A stretch of DNA of 64,000 bases from assembly GCA_963844315.1 (NCBI GenBank), contig CAWJOC010000010.1, positions 1 to 64,000 on the forward strand, given 5' to 3'. The translations under genes were made by a program, and so were the position numbers. This DNA comes from CAWAVN01 sp963844315. GTDB taxonomy: Bacteria > Planctomycetota > Planctomycetia > Planctomycetales > Planctomycetaceae. The notes beneath the pieces are model-generated. The model searched no databases and had not been told where the DNA came from. It was given only the letters and a program-made list of their open reading frames with translations. Positions 38,263 to 50,804 of the stretch are shown here, in pieces (positions within the stretch are counted from its first letter, which is position 1; each line of letters begins with the position of its first letter).

Positions 38263-38429
38263 CAAAGGCTCCTTTTCGGGTTGCAAAGAGCGTGACGACG
38301 ATATACCGGCATTTGGGCATCGACGTAAACGCCCAGGACCAGACCTCAGCGGACGCCCGAGCGTGATCTTGCCTTCGGGGAACGGAATTGCGGATCTGTT
38401 CCAACGCCAACGGCGTGCAAGGTGGGGTT

Positions 38430-38882
38430 TTACTCTTCGTCAACTTTCTGGATTGGGCCTTTGGAATCCAAGTTGAAGTCCGCGACGTTCTCCTCGCCGG
38501 GCTTGACGTCAAAGGTCAACTCGGATTTGACGTTGTATTTCATCGGAACCTTTTCGGGCACGGCGGGGGTTGCGTTGCCATCGTCATCTTCCGCCGCGGC
38601 TCGGCCCGTGGTGATTCGCACCATGTTTTTTCCGGGAATTGCCCCCTTTTTCTCGCCTGCGAAGTTTAAGGTGTACTTGCCTTCGGCATCGGTTTTCCCG
38701 CCGGCGGGACGTCCGCCTGCCCCATCGACAGGAATGAACTGGACCAAAGCGTCAGGCAGCGGATTGCCGTCCATCTTCACCGTCCCCGTCACGGTGGCGA
38801 TTTCTGGACCATCGGGTCCCCCGCAACCCAAAAGAAGACTCAGGAAAAGAACTGCTCCCCATTGGAATCCGAGTTTTGCCAT
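38430..38882 (-). CDS. Small lipoprotein with carboxypeptidase-regulatory-like domain
   Basis: 150 residues from the ATG at 38882. The signal peptide MAKLGFQWGAVLFLSLLLGC has a clear lipobox (LLLGC). The mature part is a transthyretin-like beta-sandwich: VTGTVKMDGNPLPDALVQFIP, then GGKTDAEGKYTLNF and MVRITTG. Proteins of this type nearly always accompany DUF1559 genes in planctomycetes, and here it directly follows the first of four such genes. It is presumably anchored in the outer membrane or periplasm; no enzymatic function is expected. A terminator separates it from the DUF1559 gene. Confidence 0.85.
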   Translation of the reverse strand: MAKLGFQWGAVLFLSLLLGCGGPDGPEIATVTGTVKMDGNPLPDALVQFIPVDGAGGRPAGGKTDAEGKYTLNFAGEKKGAIPGKNMVRITTGRAAAEDDDGNATPAVPEKVPMKYNVKSELTFDVKPGEENVADFNLDSKGPIQKVDEE

Positions 38883-38950
38883 GATTGCTTCAACCTTAAA
38901 CGATGAGGGAAAATCAAGCCAACACAAGAGGCAAACCCTATTATAACAAA

Positions 38951-38984
38951 AACCAGCCATCGTTTCACAACACGATGGCTGGTT
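38951..38984 (-). terminator. Terminator of DUF1559 gene 1
   Basis: A perfect 12-base stem aaccagccatcg / cgatggctggtt with a 10-base loop; on the minus strand it is followed by TTTGTTATAA. It lies 36 bases behind the DUF1559 stop. Confidence 0.85.
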
Positions 38985-39019
38985 GTTTTGCAGAATCGAT
39001 TGTCTTAAATCGTTTGCGA

Positions 39020-40003
39020 TTAGAACTCGCTGACCACCAATTTGTCATTGACGGAATACAGCCGTTGATAGAGGCCATAGCCTCGCCCGTTGTTGGGTTT
39101 GTCGAAGGCGTTGGCGGCATTCACCCACAGGGCGCTCGTGTGCTGGATGTTCTCGCTGATAAACCGCACCGAACCATCCCCCAACAGGAAGTGGGCTCCA
39201 CCGTCGTGTTCGCTGCCTGCCGTCCGAGCGAACTGAGGATTGCCTTGGGGTTGTGTCCAGTTCATGGCAAATTGCCCTTGGGTGAAGACCACGTTCGTGC
39301 CCCCGTCCGCCCAACCCGAGGCATTGCAATCGCCGTACAATCGCTCGTTGTTGACGCCATTGTTATTCATGTCCCACCGAACCTCGGCAATCATGATTGT
39401 ATTCGTCGTGCCGTCTTTGATGCCGGCTACATCGGTCGGCTTCCCTCGGTTGTCGCGGTCGAAAACCCCATTGAAGCGCAGCTTGTTAGGATTGTTCCCA
39501 GGAATGCCTCCTTGGTAGCCATCATAGCCACCTGCAGCGCCCGAATAGCTGACCGTGGCTTGTTGGGCGACGGCCCGATTATTTCGATTGGTGGGCTTAT
39601 CGTCGGAGGGGCAGTTAAAAATCGGGAGAAACGTTTGGGCCAACGTGACATTGGGAGCCTGAGCCAAGGGACGTTCGGGGATAAACTGCTCAAACAGCGG
39701 ACCCTGATCGATAAAAGGCAATATGGAATAAGACCAGGCGAAGCCGGACCCGCCAAAGGCATTGTCCGTAATGCCGTCGAAGTTCCCTCGGTACTGATGG
39801 CCGATGGGGAACATTTTGTGGGTTTCGTGGTAGTTGTGCAGCGCCAGGCCGATCTGCTTTAAATTGTTCTTGCAGGTCGATCTCCGGGCGGCTTCGCGGG
39901 CTTGCTGCACGGCGGGCAGCAAGAGGGCGATCAAGATGGCGATGATCGCAATCACCACCAACAACTCGATCAGGGTAAAGCCACGTTTTTGCTTGCGTTC
40001 CAT
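39020..40003 (-). CDS. DUF1559 pseudopilin-like protein, copy 1 (intact)
   Basis: 327 residues. A type IV/II prepilin N-terminus is present: KRGFTLIELLVVIAII, with cleavage expected after Gly and glutamate at mature position 5. DUF1559 follows (AREAARRSTCKNNLKQIGLALHNY ... FNCPSDDKP ... GTTNTIMIAEV) with the C-terminal H-x-L-L-G-D-G motif (HFLLGDGSVRFIS). Such proteins are hugely expanded in planctomycetes and are thought to form pseudopilus-like surface or periplasmic fibres; this role is inferred. GGAGAAAC precedes the ATG. It is the only one of the four copies here with an uninterrupted frame. Confidence 0.95.
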   Translation of the reverse strand: MERKQKRGFTLIELLVVIAIIAILIALLLPAVQQAREAARRSTCKNNLKQIGLALHNYHETHKMFPIGHQYRGNFDGITDNAFGGSGFAWSYSILPFIDQGPLFEQFIPERPLAQAPNVTLAQTFLPIFNCPSDDKPTNRNNRAVAQQATVSYSGAAGGYDGYQGGIPGNNPNKLRFNGVFDRDNRGKPTDVAGIKDGTTNTIMIAEVRWDMNNNGVNNERLYGDCNASGWADGGTNVVFTQGQFAMNWTQPQGNPQFARTAGSEHDGGAHFLLGDGSVRFISENIQHTSALWVNAANAFDKPNNGRGYGLYQRLYSVNDKLVVSEF

Positions 40004-40505
40004 GTTGTTTCTCCGTCACTTGAGATAGGACAGGACGTGGAAAAGAAACGTGAATCACTTTTCCAAGAAAATAAAAGCCGATTTGACTTGAGAAAGGACG
40101 AATTGAGAAAGAACCAAACCGGCGAAGGCGGTTTGATGAAGTTGTGACGTTTCCCGCGATGCCCTAAATAAATGGGAACCGTGAAGTGTTAGTGAAGGGA
40201 GGGATCACAAACCCTCCTGCCCGTCCGTAGCGATCAAGAATCCATGGGATTCAATGATCCAGGCATCCGTTGAGGCGAAGTTTTAAGAATGGAGATTTGG
40301 AAGCAAAAGAACTGCGCGATAACACCGAAGTGGTGATTTGGTTTCTCCGATTTTAAGAATTCTCCAAAAATAATTCAAAGGGTTAGATCAACAATCTCCT
40401 GCATTTTGGCAGATTCCCGAAGCAAATTTTCACTAAGATTTTCCTGGACGGAAAACTTCCAAAAACCCCTACGAAAGCGGGAAACCCAATCGCTCCTCCA
40501 AAGAA
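40004..40505. other. Upstream region of DUF1559 gene 1
   Basis: No gene. On the minus strand, GGAGGG at about 40212-40217 is followed by a short frame starting GTG and ending TAG after 14 codons, about 200 bases before the DUF1559 start. Comparable Shine-Dalgarno-plus-tiny-ORF arrangements lie upstream of the other three copies. Confidence 0.35.
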
Positions 40506-40550
40506 GAAAGACTCCAGCGATTCCATGCTGAGGGATCGCTGGAGTCTTTC
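40506..40550 (-). terminator. Terminator of DUF1559 gene 2
   Basis: A perfect 16-base stem gaaagactccagcgat / atcgctggagtctttc with a 13-base loop; the minus-strand flank is T-rich (CTTCTTTGG). It lies about 50 bases after the DUF1559 copy 2 stop. Confidence 0.88.
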
Positions 40551-40598
40551 AAAAGCGAATCTTAGTCGCTAAAAGCACCGGCCACGGGATGAAAGGTC

Positions 40599-41587
40599 TT
40601 AAAACTCACTCACCACCAGTTTGTCATTGATGGAGTACAACCGCTGGTAGATGCCGTAGCCTCGCCCGTTATTGGGTTTGTCGAAGGCGTTGGCATTATC
40701 GATCCAGTCGACGCCGGTGTGTTGAATGTTCTCACTGACAAACCGCACCGAGCCGTCTCCCAACAGGAAGTGGGCTCCGCCCGCGTGGCGCTCCCGGCGG
40801 TGATTTCCCAGTCCACATTTCCTTCCGGTTCGGTCCAGTTCATGGCCGCGATACCCCGCGCCAAAACGGTATCCGTACCGCCATCGGCCCAAAGTTCGGT
40901 GGCGCTTTTGTTATCGCCGTACAACCGGGCAATGTTGACGCCATTGTTGTTCATGTCCCATTTGACCTCGGCCACCATGAACGTGTTCGTCGTGCCGTCC
41001 TTAATGTCGGCTTCATCCGTCGGCTCGCCTCGATTGTCGCGGTCGAAAACTCCGTTGTGCCGAAGTTTGTTGGCATTGGCGCCGGGAATGCCGCCCTGGA
41101 ACTGATCGTACGATCCTCCGGCGCCCTTGTAACTGGTTGTGGCTGCCTGCGCGATGGCCCGGCGATCTCGATTGGTCGGTTTGTCGTCGGAGGGACAGCT
41201 GAAAATGGGAATAAACGTCTGGGCCAAGGTGATGTTGGGGGCCGTACCTATACTGCGCTCGGGAATGAATTGCTCATACAGCGGGCCTTGATCGATAAAT
41301 GGCAGAATGGAATAAGACCAGGCGAAGCCGGACCCGCCAAACGCATTATTCGTGATGTTGTCGAAGTTGCCACGGTACAGGTGGCCGATTGGGAACATTT
41401 TGTTCGTTTCATGGTAGTTGTGCAGCGCCAGCCCCATCTGCTTGAGATTGTTCTTGCAGGTCGATCTCCGGGCGGCTTCGCGGGCTTGCTGGACGGCGGG
41501 CAGCAATAGGGCGATCAAGATGGCGATGATCGCGATCACCACCAACAACTCAATGAGGGTAAAGCCACGTCTTCGCTTGCGTTCCAT
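40599..41587 (-). CDS. DUF1559 pseudopilin-like protein, copy 2 (one frameshift)
   Basis: About 329 residues when joined. It has the same prepilin start (RRGFTLIELLVVIAII) and DUF1559 body as copy 1 and is very similar through KNNLKQMGLALHNYHETNKMFPIGH and YEQFIPERS. The frame changes near 40786-40792, where one base is missing relative to the GSEHAGGAH consensus of the other copies; the downstream frame restores GGAHFLLGDGSVRFVSENIQHT and ends KLVVSEF as in all four copies. GGAGAAAAC precedes the start. Confidence 0.9.
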
Positions 41588-41873
41588 GTGTTTTCTCCAT
41601 CAGACAGGACAGGATGAGAAAAAGAAACCGGAATGATTCTTCCAAGAAAGTCAGAGCCGAATGGCTTGAGAATGGACAAATCCAAAGAACCAAACCGGAG
41701 AACCCGGTTTGGCCGTGCTGTGTCATTTCACAGTTCCGTGAACCGAATTGCGGCATGTTATAAGGGTTGTGTTATTGATGTGTCACATCGCACTACCCTC
41801 CGTGATGGCCCGAGAATGGATTCAGACCAAAACCGGACGGCTTAATGTAAGGCCGCTGGATGAGAGGCCCAAC

Positions 41874-42874
41874 TTAGAATTCGCTGACCACTAGTTTGTC
41901 ATTCATGGAATAAAGCCGCTGATAGATGCCGTAACCCGCGCCGTTGTTGGGTTTGTCGAAGGCATTTGCGGCGTTAATCCAAGCGGCACCCGTGTGCTGA
42001 ATGTTCTCGCTGACAAATCGAACCGAGCCATCCCCGAGCAGGAAATGAGCTCCGCCCGCGTGTTCGCTGCCAGCGGTCTCTTCGGGAAACGGATTTCCCT
42101 GCGGTTCGGTCCAATTCATGGTCCACTGGCCCAGCGTCAAAACCACGTTTGTCCCTCCTTGAGCCCAGGGGTTGTTGGGATTGGAGTCGCCGTACAATCG
42201 CTCGTTGTTGCGACCGTTGTTGTCCATATCCCACTTGACCTCGACGACCATGAATGTGTTCGTCGTGCCGTCCTTGATGTCCGCTTCATCCGTCGGTCGC
42301 CACGGTTGTCGCGGTCGAATATCCCATTGAAGCGTTGTTTGTTGGGGTTGTTGCCCGGAGCACCGCCTTGATAGGCATCATAGGAGCCTCCGGCTCCGGA
42401 ATAACTGGTCGTGGCTTGCTGGGGAAGACGAACAGGAGCCGTTCCCCGACCATCCCGGTTGGTGGGTTTGTCGTCGGAGGGGCAGTTATAGATGGGCAAA
42501 ACCGTCTGAGTCAAAGCGGCATTGGGTGCCGATGCGATAGCGAGACTGGAGTTGAATTGCTCAAACAAAGGGGCTTGGTCGATGAAAGGCAAGATGGAAA
42601 ATGACCAGGCAAAGCCTGATCCTCCATGCTCATTCGTAAGATTGCCGTCGAAGTTGCCGCGATACTGATGTCCGATGGGGAACATCTTATAGGTTTCGTG
42701 GTAGTTGTGTAGCCCCAGGCCGAGTTGCTTGAGGTTGTTTTTACAGGTCGAGCGGCGGGCGGCTTCGCGGGCTTGCTGCACGGCGGGCAACAGCAGGGCG
42801 ATCAAGATGGCAATGATGGCAATCACCACCAACAGCTCAATGAGGGTAAAGCCACGTTTTCCCTTGTGTTCCAT
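41874..42874 (-). CDS. DUF1559 pseudopilin-like protein, copy 3 (one frameshift)
   Basis: About 333 residues when joined. Prepilin N-terminus KRGFTLIELLVVIAII, then NNLKQLGLGLHNYHETYKMFPIGHQYRG and the CPSDDKPTNRDGRG block. The frame changes near 42294-42300, where copies 2 and 4 read RDNRGEP-DEADIKDGTTNTF; the second frame gives VVEVKWDMDNNGRNNERLYGD and the HFLLGDGSVRFVSE end. A conserved upstream element lies at 43039-43141. No clear terminator was found downstream. Confidence 0.9.
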
Positions 42875-43038
42875 GTGTTTTCTCCAGGACTTGCGACAGG
42901 ATAAGAAAAATGAAAAGAGTTAGCCGATTGGATAGGTCGGATTCGACCCGAAGGAGAAATGAAATTCCTGCCACCACCGCTTGCGGGTAGGGAAATGAGC
43001 CGGCCCAAAATTGGAAATGTTGGGGTAAAAAAAGGAAC

Positions 43039-43141
43039 GCTACAACATGGTCCCCTCCTTAGAGCATAACCGAACCCGACGGGTTACACTTTTGCGATCG
43101 ATGGGCGTGCAGAGATGCTTAAAGGAAATGGAAACCCATCG
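43039..43141 (-). promoter_or_regulatory. Conserved 103-base upstream element of DUF1559 gene 3
   Basis: On the minus strand it begins CGATGGGTTTCC and pairs with GCCCATCG about 35 bases on, forming a hairpin. It continues to a GCTCTAAGGAGGGG box and ATGTTGTAGC. A counterpart of exactly the same length lies at 44768-44870 upstream of DUF1559 gene 4, sharing the CGATGGG/CCCATC hairpin, GCTCT-GGAGG box and ATGTTGTAGC end. It could be an RNA leader, with a strong ribosome site and a two-codon ORF (ATG TTG TAG), or a promoter element. Confidence 0.5.
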
Positions 43142-43342
43142 AAGGAATCCGCGAAAGAAAGTGGATTCAGGGTATTGTACTTTGGGCCAATCCAATACGC
43201 AAAGGGGAACAGAATGTCCGGACTCCGAATTTTTGGGGAGGGATCCCATCGGAGTTTCCCGGACGGGTTTGTCCGGGATTCGCGGGAGGTTTCCTCCTCA
43301 GGAAGTGAGTCCAGGGGGAGTGATTCAGGCCCTATCGAAAGC

Positions 43343-43380
43343 AAAAAACTCCAGCAATCCTTGGTGGGGATCACTGGAGT
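43343..43380 (-). terminator. Terminator-like hairpin downstream of DUF1559 gene 4
   Basis: The stem actccagcaatcc / ggatcactggagt tolerates two mismatches, and the minus strand continues TTTTTTGC. It resembles the actccagcgat stem after DUF1559 gene 2. It lies about 200 bases past the gene 4 stop, beyond a repeat. Confidence 0.6.
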
Positions 43381-43449
43381 CATTAACGGAGAATCTCAAA
43401 AGCCACGTCTGTCGGATTAGGTTTGTCTCAAAACACCCACCGCTCTGAA

Positions 43450-43526
43450 GGGTGGCCGGGGTCGAGCGAAGCGAGCCCCCGGGATTGCAAAGTCTGTGGG
43501 GTCGCTTCGCTCCACCACAGCCACCC
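43450..43526. repeat. Palindromic repeat, family E (gggtggccggggtcgagcg)
   Basis: The left block gggtggccggggtcgagcgaagcgag and the right block gtggggtcgcttcgctccaccacagccaccc form an imperfect inverted repeat, with gcgaagcg / cgcttcgc cores. Only one copy was noticed in the window. It sits just behind DUF1559 gene 4. Confidence 0.7.
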
Positions 43527-43577
43527 ATTTCGGCTTTTGAAACAAATCATAGGACAAGGTGTGGGAATCGGGCCGGC

Positions 43578-44589
<1,012 letters not shown>

Positions 44590-44767
44590 GTTGTTTTCTC
44601 CAGGACTTTCGATGTGATTAAAAGAATAAAAACCAATGGCATCCATTGGACAAGGCCCGATTCAAACCAGCGAGCAGGTCAAGACATTGAATCAAACACA
44701 GGTTGTGTTTTGACAAACTCTAGCTCTTGCCATCGCTTGAACTGGCAAGCAAAGTGCATAGGGCAGT

Positions 44768-44870
44768 GCTACAACATCAAGCCTCCTCCAGAGCGCGACG
44801 CGACCGCAAAAGTTGCATTCTGATTTGCGGTTGATGGGTGGCGAGACGGGAAGGCAGCGAAAGCCCATCG
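44768..44870 (-). promoter_or_regulatory. Conserved 103-base upstream element of DUF1559 gene 4
   Basis: Counterpart of 43039-43141. The minus-strand order is CGATGGGCTTTCG ... ACCCATC hairpin, ACCGCAAA ... TTTGCGGT hairpin, then GCTCTGGAGGAGG and ATGTTGTAGC. It ends 179 bases before the DUF1559 start (165 for the other copy). The second hairpin is replaced by a different one (AACCCG / CGGGTT) in copy 3, which suggests structural conservation. The rest of the gap up to the SDR gene (44871-45050) shows nothing recognisable. Confidence 0.5.
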
Positions 44871-45050
44871 CAGATTGGACCGCGGAAGATAATTCAGATG
44901 GTGATATTCTACCGATTGTGAATGCAATCGGAAAGGCGAACCAAAGCCACGAGAAGGGAAACTTTGCCGTCGAATCAGCTTTTACCGGACGAGTCGGTCA
45001 GATTTCCCGCCAAAAGCGTCTTGACGGAGGGCGACAATTGGCCTCGGAGT

Positions 45051-45824
45051 TTAGTAATCCAAACTCGCTCCGCCTTCGGCCTCAATCGCCTGCCCGGTCA
45101 GAAAACTCGAATCCTCGGTCGCCAGAAACAGGGCGATTTTGCCCATCTCTAAAATCGTTCCCATGCGTCCGAAGACTTGCAGTTTGGAAACCCGTGCCAA
45201 GGCGGAGTTCGGGTCGGGCAGCGTCGCCGCCCAATCCCGCATTAGCGGCGTGTCGATGTTCGAGGGCAAAATCGCATTGACGCGAATCCCCAACGGCCCA
45301 AGCTCAATCGCCAGCGATTTCGTGAAACTGACCTGTGCGCCTTTGGTTGCACAATATGCAGTGGAATGCTCCTGCCCCAAAATCGCCGTCATCGAGGACA
45401 TATTGATGATCGTGCCCTTGGTCTGCTTGAGATAAGGCAACGCATACTTGGCCCCGGCGAAGGTGCTTAGGTAATTGATCCGCATCAATTCCTCCATGTC
45501 TTCGATGGAAGTGTCTTCGAGACTTAACGCGGGAGGATGCACGCCCGCATTGTTAATCAGACAATCCAAGCGGCCAAACTCCGCCACGGTCTTTTCAATG
45601 GCGGCTTTGAGTTCTTCATGCCGGCCCACATCGCACGGAAAATACACCGCTTTGCCTGGCCCTTGCCGGGTGAGTTCCGCCGCGAGTTTTTCCCCGGCCT
45701 CTTGGCCCCGTGAAAGGATGGAAACCCACCCACCCTCGGCACAAAACACCCGCGCGCAGCCCTCGCCGATGCCTTTGCTGCCCCCAGTGACGATCACGAC
45801 CCGATCTTGAAACCGCAGCATCAT
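45051..45824 (-). CDS. Short-chain dehydrogenase/reductase (SDR family)
   Basis: A 257-residue classical SDR. The cofactor motif is VTGGSKGIGEG; NNAG appears as CLINNAGVH; the catalytic set is Ser in INMSSMTAI and Tyr/Lys in YCATKGAQ; LGIRVNAILPSNIDTP and FLTGQAIEAEGGASLDY close the fold. It would reduce or oxidise an alcohol/ketone pair with NAD(P). Substrate specificity cannot be judged. It stands alone, 270 bases upstream of the tRNA genes and in the opposite direction to them. Confidence 0.93.
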   Translation of the reverse strand: MMLRFQDRVVIVTGGSKGIGEGCARVFCAEGGWVSILSRGQEAGEKLAAELTRQGPGKAVYFPCDVGRHEELKAAIEKTVAEFGRLDCLINNAGVHPPALSLEDTSIEDMEELMRINYLSTFAGAKYALPYLKQTKGTIINMSSMTAILGQEHSTAYCATKGAQVSFTKSLAIELGPLGIRVNAILPSNIDTPLMRDWAATLPDPNSALARVSKLQVFGRMGTILEMGKIALFLATEDSSFLTGQAIEAEGGASLDY

Positions 45825-46093
45825 TCAAGCCCCAATGAGGAAGGCTGTAGACTGTAGGAAGAGTTGGAAATGACCAAACCCCCCGTCTTCGAGAGACTTT
45901 ACCAAATTCGCTCGCCCATTGGAGGATGTGCGAACCTTTGTTGGAAATCCGTGTCATTGGTAAAGCCGTCGCGAAAATCCGTGGATGAAGTTGTTTGAGA
46001 GTTTTCTGGCAAAAAAACTTCCCGAAACGGACTTCGGAGACTAGACAACCCGGATTTCACTCGCAACAATATCCCTCCCCATTCCGGGGGTCA

Positions 46094-46167
<74 letters not shown>

Positions 46168-46232
46168 TTGCCGACGAAATCCCGCAAACTCGCTCAAACA
46201 GGTTCAAAAATCGGAAGCGGGATTTCCACAAA

Positions 46233-46305
46233 GGGGACGTAGCTCAATTGGGAGAGCGCCGCCCTTGCACGGCGGAGGTTGCCGGTTCGATCCCGGTCGT
46301 CTCCA
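46233..46305 (+). tRNA. tRNA-Ala (TGC anticodon)
   Basis: A 73-base cloverleaf: acceptor GGGGACG / CGTCTCC, D-arm GCTCAATTGGGAGAGC, anticodon stem CCGCC / GGCGG with loop CTTGCAC (anticodon TGC), and T-arm GCCGGTTCGATCCCGGT. tRNA-Ile and tRNA-Ala normally sit between 16S and 23S; here they precede 23S with no 16S in front. Confidence 0.97.
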
Positions 46306-46598
46306 AATTCAAGAAGGCTGAAAGAAAAGCAACAAAAAGCCCTCGGAACCTTGACGAATTGTTTGACGCCACCTAAGATAACTTTCCGGGGTAAAAGTCC
46401 CCAAAACGCTGTCGGGCAGGGAGTTGAAAAACATTCTGAAAAAATCTGAAGCGGACGCTTGACTCTTCAAACCTCCCTTCCTAAGATTTCCCTCCCACCT
46501 GAAAAACCAAACATTCGAAGCAGCGGTCTCGAACAAATCTGGGGACAAGTTTCCCAGGTTTCTTCCAGTTCGCTGGCCCCATCCAGACGGTGGGTGAT

Positions 46599-46613
46599 TG
46601 ATCTTTGACAATT
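46599..46613 (+). promoter_or_regulatory. Candidate boxA antitermination site in the 23S leader
   Basis: TGATCTTTGACAATT resembles the rRNA boxA consensus (TGCTCTTTAACA) and lies in the 540-base spacer between tRNA-Ala and 23S. The remaining spacer (46306-46827) has no gene and no further structure that I recognise. Confidence 0.4.
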
Positions 46614-46827
46614 CGATTGTAGCAAGAGAGTAGCATCTGCAATTTCTTGTATACGCTTGGTGGCAACATTGTTGCCGTCTGGCGTGTCAGAAAAAGTATG
46701 AAGTCTCTTAGGGCTTTTGGTGATCCAAAGCTTTCAAGCCGTTTCGCAATTGACAACACTGCCAGCGAAATTGTGCAAGAAAGACTGCGGAATCAAAAAT
46801 CTAATCATAGGATTTTTGTCTTGCGAT

Positions 46828-46854
46828 GCGAGGCAAGAATCATTGTGGTCAAGC
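46828..46854 (+). other. 5' arm of the 23S processing stem
   Basis: 27 bases here pair with 50474-50500 with only two mismatches (gcgaggcaagaatcattg... against its partner). This encloses 23S rRNA, as expected for an RNase III processing stem continuing into helix 1. It fixes the ends of the 23S gene. Confidence 0.75.
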
Positions 46855-46961
46855 TCATAAGGGCGTGTGGGGGATGTCTTGGTGCCAAGCGAATGGGCGT
46901 GGAAGGCTGCGATAAGCCTGGGGAAGCTGTCAAACGAGCGTTGATCCCGGGATACCCTAAC

Positions 46962-46998
<37 letters not shown>

Positions 46999-47590
46999 AA
47001 AGAAAGAAATCTCGACTTCCTGAGTAGCGGCGAGCGAAACGGAAAGAGCCTAAACCGTTGGCTTCGGCCAGCGGGGTTGTGGGGCCGTCATACGGAGTTA
47101 CAAATCTGCCTGCTAGAAGAACGCGATGGAAAGCGCGACCAAAGAGGGTGACAGTCCCGTATTCGAAAGTAGTGCAGACTCCGACGGATACCCCGAGTAG
47201 GGCCGGTCACGTGGAACCCGGTCTGAATCCAGGAGGCCCATCTCCTAAGGCTAAGTACGACTTGGCGACCGATAGTGAATCAAGTAGCGCGAGCGAACGA
47301 TGAAAAGAAACCCTTCTAGGGTAGTGAAAAGAATCTGAAACCACACGCTTACAAGCGGTCGGAGCACCATTTAAGGTGTGACGGCGTGCCTTTTGCATAA
47401 TGACCCGGCGAGTTACCGTCGACGGCTCGGTTAAGATCTTCAGGATCGAAGCCAGAGCGAAAGCGAGTCTGAATAGGGCGACCAATTGGTCGGCGGCGGT
47501 AGACGCGAAACCTAAGTGATCTACCCATGGGCAGGTTGAAGCGCTGGTAAGACGGCGTGGAGGACCGAACCCACCAGTGTTGAAAAACTG

Positions 47591-47629
<39 letters not shown>

Positions 47630-47885
47630 TGGGAGATAGCTCGTTCTCTCCGAAATAGCTTTAGGGCTAGCCTTGAGCCACTACGTTACGGGGGTAGAGA
47701 TACTGAACTGGAACGAGGCCCTTCCCGGGTACTCGTCCTAACCAAACTCCGAATACCGTAACGACTATCTCAGGAGTCAGTCCACGTGGGATAAGCTGCG
47801 TGGTCAAAAGGGAAACAACCCTGATCGCCTGCTAAGGCCCCCAAGTCTTGCTAAGTCACAAAGGATGTTAAGGTGCTGTGACAGC

Positions 47886-47939
<54 letters not shown>

Positions 47940-48091
47940 GTCGAGCACTTTAGCACCGATAATGAACGGGAGTAAGCAAGACGCCGAAGCAGCGGGTTTG
48001 AACTTCATTGTTCAAGCGGTAGGAGAGCGTTCCAGTGCAGATACGAGTCGTACCGTAAGGAGCGATGTTGGGCACTGGAAGTGATTATGCC

Positions 48092-48132
<41 letters not shown>

Positions 48133-48500
48133 AAAGCCTAAGGTTTCCTGGGGAAGGTAAATCCGCCCAGGGTAAGCCGGTGCCTTAGTCGAGGCCGATA
48201 GGCGTAGACGATGGACAGCAGGTTAATATTCCTGCGCCACCGGAGTGGACTGATGGAGGGACGCTGCGTGAAAAGTGATCGGGCGGTTAGAAGTGCCCGT
48301 AGACAACTTCGAGAGGCCGGATAGGAAAATCCGCCGGCAGAATCAAGAGGTTGGCTCGAGACCCTGGATGTCGAAGTCATTGGAAACGTAGTCAAGAAAA
48401 GCTTCTAAAGGTTGAAACTCAGGTGACCGTACTAAAACTGACACAGGTAGGCGGGGCGAGAAGCCTCAGGCGCTCGAGAAACTGCTGGTTAAGGAACTCT

Positions 48501-48533
<33 letters not shown>

Positions 48534-48579
48534 ACCCTCTGGGGTGAAAGCTCCGGGGGGTCACAGTAAATCGGCTCTA

Positions 48580-48617
<38 letters not shown>

Positions 48618-48618
48618 T

Positions 48619-48664
<46 letters not shown>

Positions 48665-48699
48665 TAAAGGGGGTTAGCCTTCGGGCGAAGCTCACAATT

Positions 48700-49498
<799 letters not shown>

Positions 49499-49519
49499 GA
49501 CGGTCCTAAGGTAGCGAAG

Positions 49520-49584
<65 letters not shown>

Positions 49585-49588
49585 AACT

Positions 49589-49629
<41 letters not shown>

Positions 49630-49632
49630 CCT

Positions 49633-49674
<42 letters not shown>

Positions 49675-49804
49675 TCACTTAGGCATGTTTTGTGTAGGAT
49701 AGGTGGGAGGCTATGAAGCCGGGACGCCAGTCTCGGTGGAGCCATCCTTGAAATACCACCCTGAACCTGTTAGGTGTCTAACACTGTGATGTGAATCCAT
49801 CCAC

Positions 49805-49847
<43 letters not shown>

Positions 49848-49950
49848 TAAAGAGTAACGGAGGAGCCCAAAGGTACCCTCAGCCTGGTTGGCAATCAGGC
49901 GTAGAGCGTAAAGGTAGAAGGGTGCTTGACTGTGAGACGTATATGTCGAA

Positions 49951-49984
<34 letters not shown>

Positions 49985-49996
49985 CCTGAGTGGAAA

Positions 49997-50046
<50 letters not shown>

Positions 50047-50069
50047 ATCCGAGCGTCCATAGCGGCGAT

Positions 50070-50109
<40 letters not shown>

Positions 50110-50119
50110 GTGAAGAAGC

Positions 50120-50201
<82 letters not shown>

Positions 50202-50645
50202 GTGTGGGCGCACGAAACTTGCGGGATTTTCTCTTTAGTACGAGAGGATTTGGAGGGACGAACCTCTGGTGTTCCTGTTGTCACGCTCGTGGCATCGCAG
50301 GGTAGCTATGTTCGGTCAGGATAAGCGCTGAAAGCATATAAGCGCGAAGCCTCTCCCAAGATTAGGTTTCGTTGGACCTTCTGGTCCTGAAGTCCCCTGG
50401 AAGACTACCAGGTTGATAGGCTGGCTGTGTAAGGCGGGCAACCGTCTCAGCTGACCAGTACTAACGGACGAAAGCTTGACCACATTGATTCTTTCCTCGC
50501 CTTCGGGCGATCGAAGTCTCAATAGCGCAAGATTTAGCTCAAAAGCTCTAAGAGATCTGCAGAAATGACCTCTTGCTACAATCATTTGTAATACCGACGG
50601 ATGAAGCGCGGCGACCCCCAAAAGGTTGTTGGCGCATCCGTCAAT

Positions 50646-50754
50646 TCCGGTGACTTTACCCGTGAGGTCCCACTCGTTCCCATTCCGAACACGATCGTTA
50701 AGCTCACGGGGCCGATGATAGTGCCCACCAGTGCGAAAGTAGGTCATCGCCGGA
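50646..50754 (+). rRNA. rrf: 5S ribosomal RNA
   Basis: 109 bases; terminal helix TCCGGTGAC / ...CGCCGGA, internal CCCACTCGTTCCCATTCCGAACACG (loop B/C region) and the GGTCATCG end. It lies 160 bases after 23S and is followed by a strong terminator. Confidence 0.95.
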
Positions 50755-50764
50755 TCTTATTTCA

Positions 50765-50801
50765 AAAGCCTCGAAAGGATGTTTCCTTTCGAGGCTTTTT
50801 G
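50765..50801 (+). terminator. Rho-independent terminator of the rRNA locus
   Basis: A perfect 15-base stem aaagcctcgaaagga / tcctttcgaggcttt with a 4-base loop and a TTTTT tract. The group IIC intron starts four bases after it. Confidence 0.95.
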
Positions 50802-50804
50802 TCT

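Noticed and set aside
44768..44870. Possible cobalamin or cyclic-di-GMP riboswitch
   Set aside because: Strings such as gggaaggcagcgaaagccc look superficially similar, but the required conserved boxes are absent and the second copy does not keep them. Kept as an unclassified upstream element.
45825..46093. Search for a 16S rRNA 3' end upstream of tRNA-Ile
   Set aside because: No anti-Shine-Dalgarno terminus or other 16S landmark is present, and the flanking DNA encodes an SDR.
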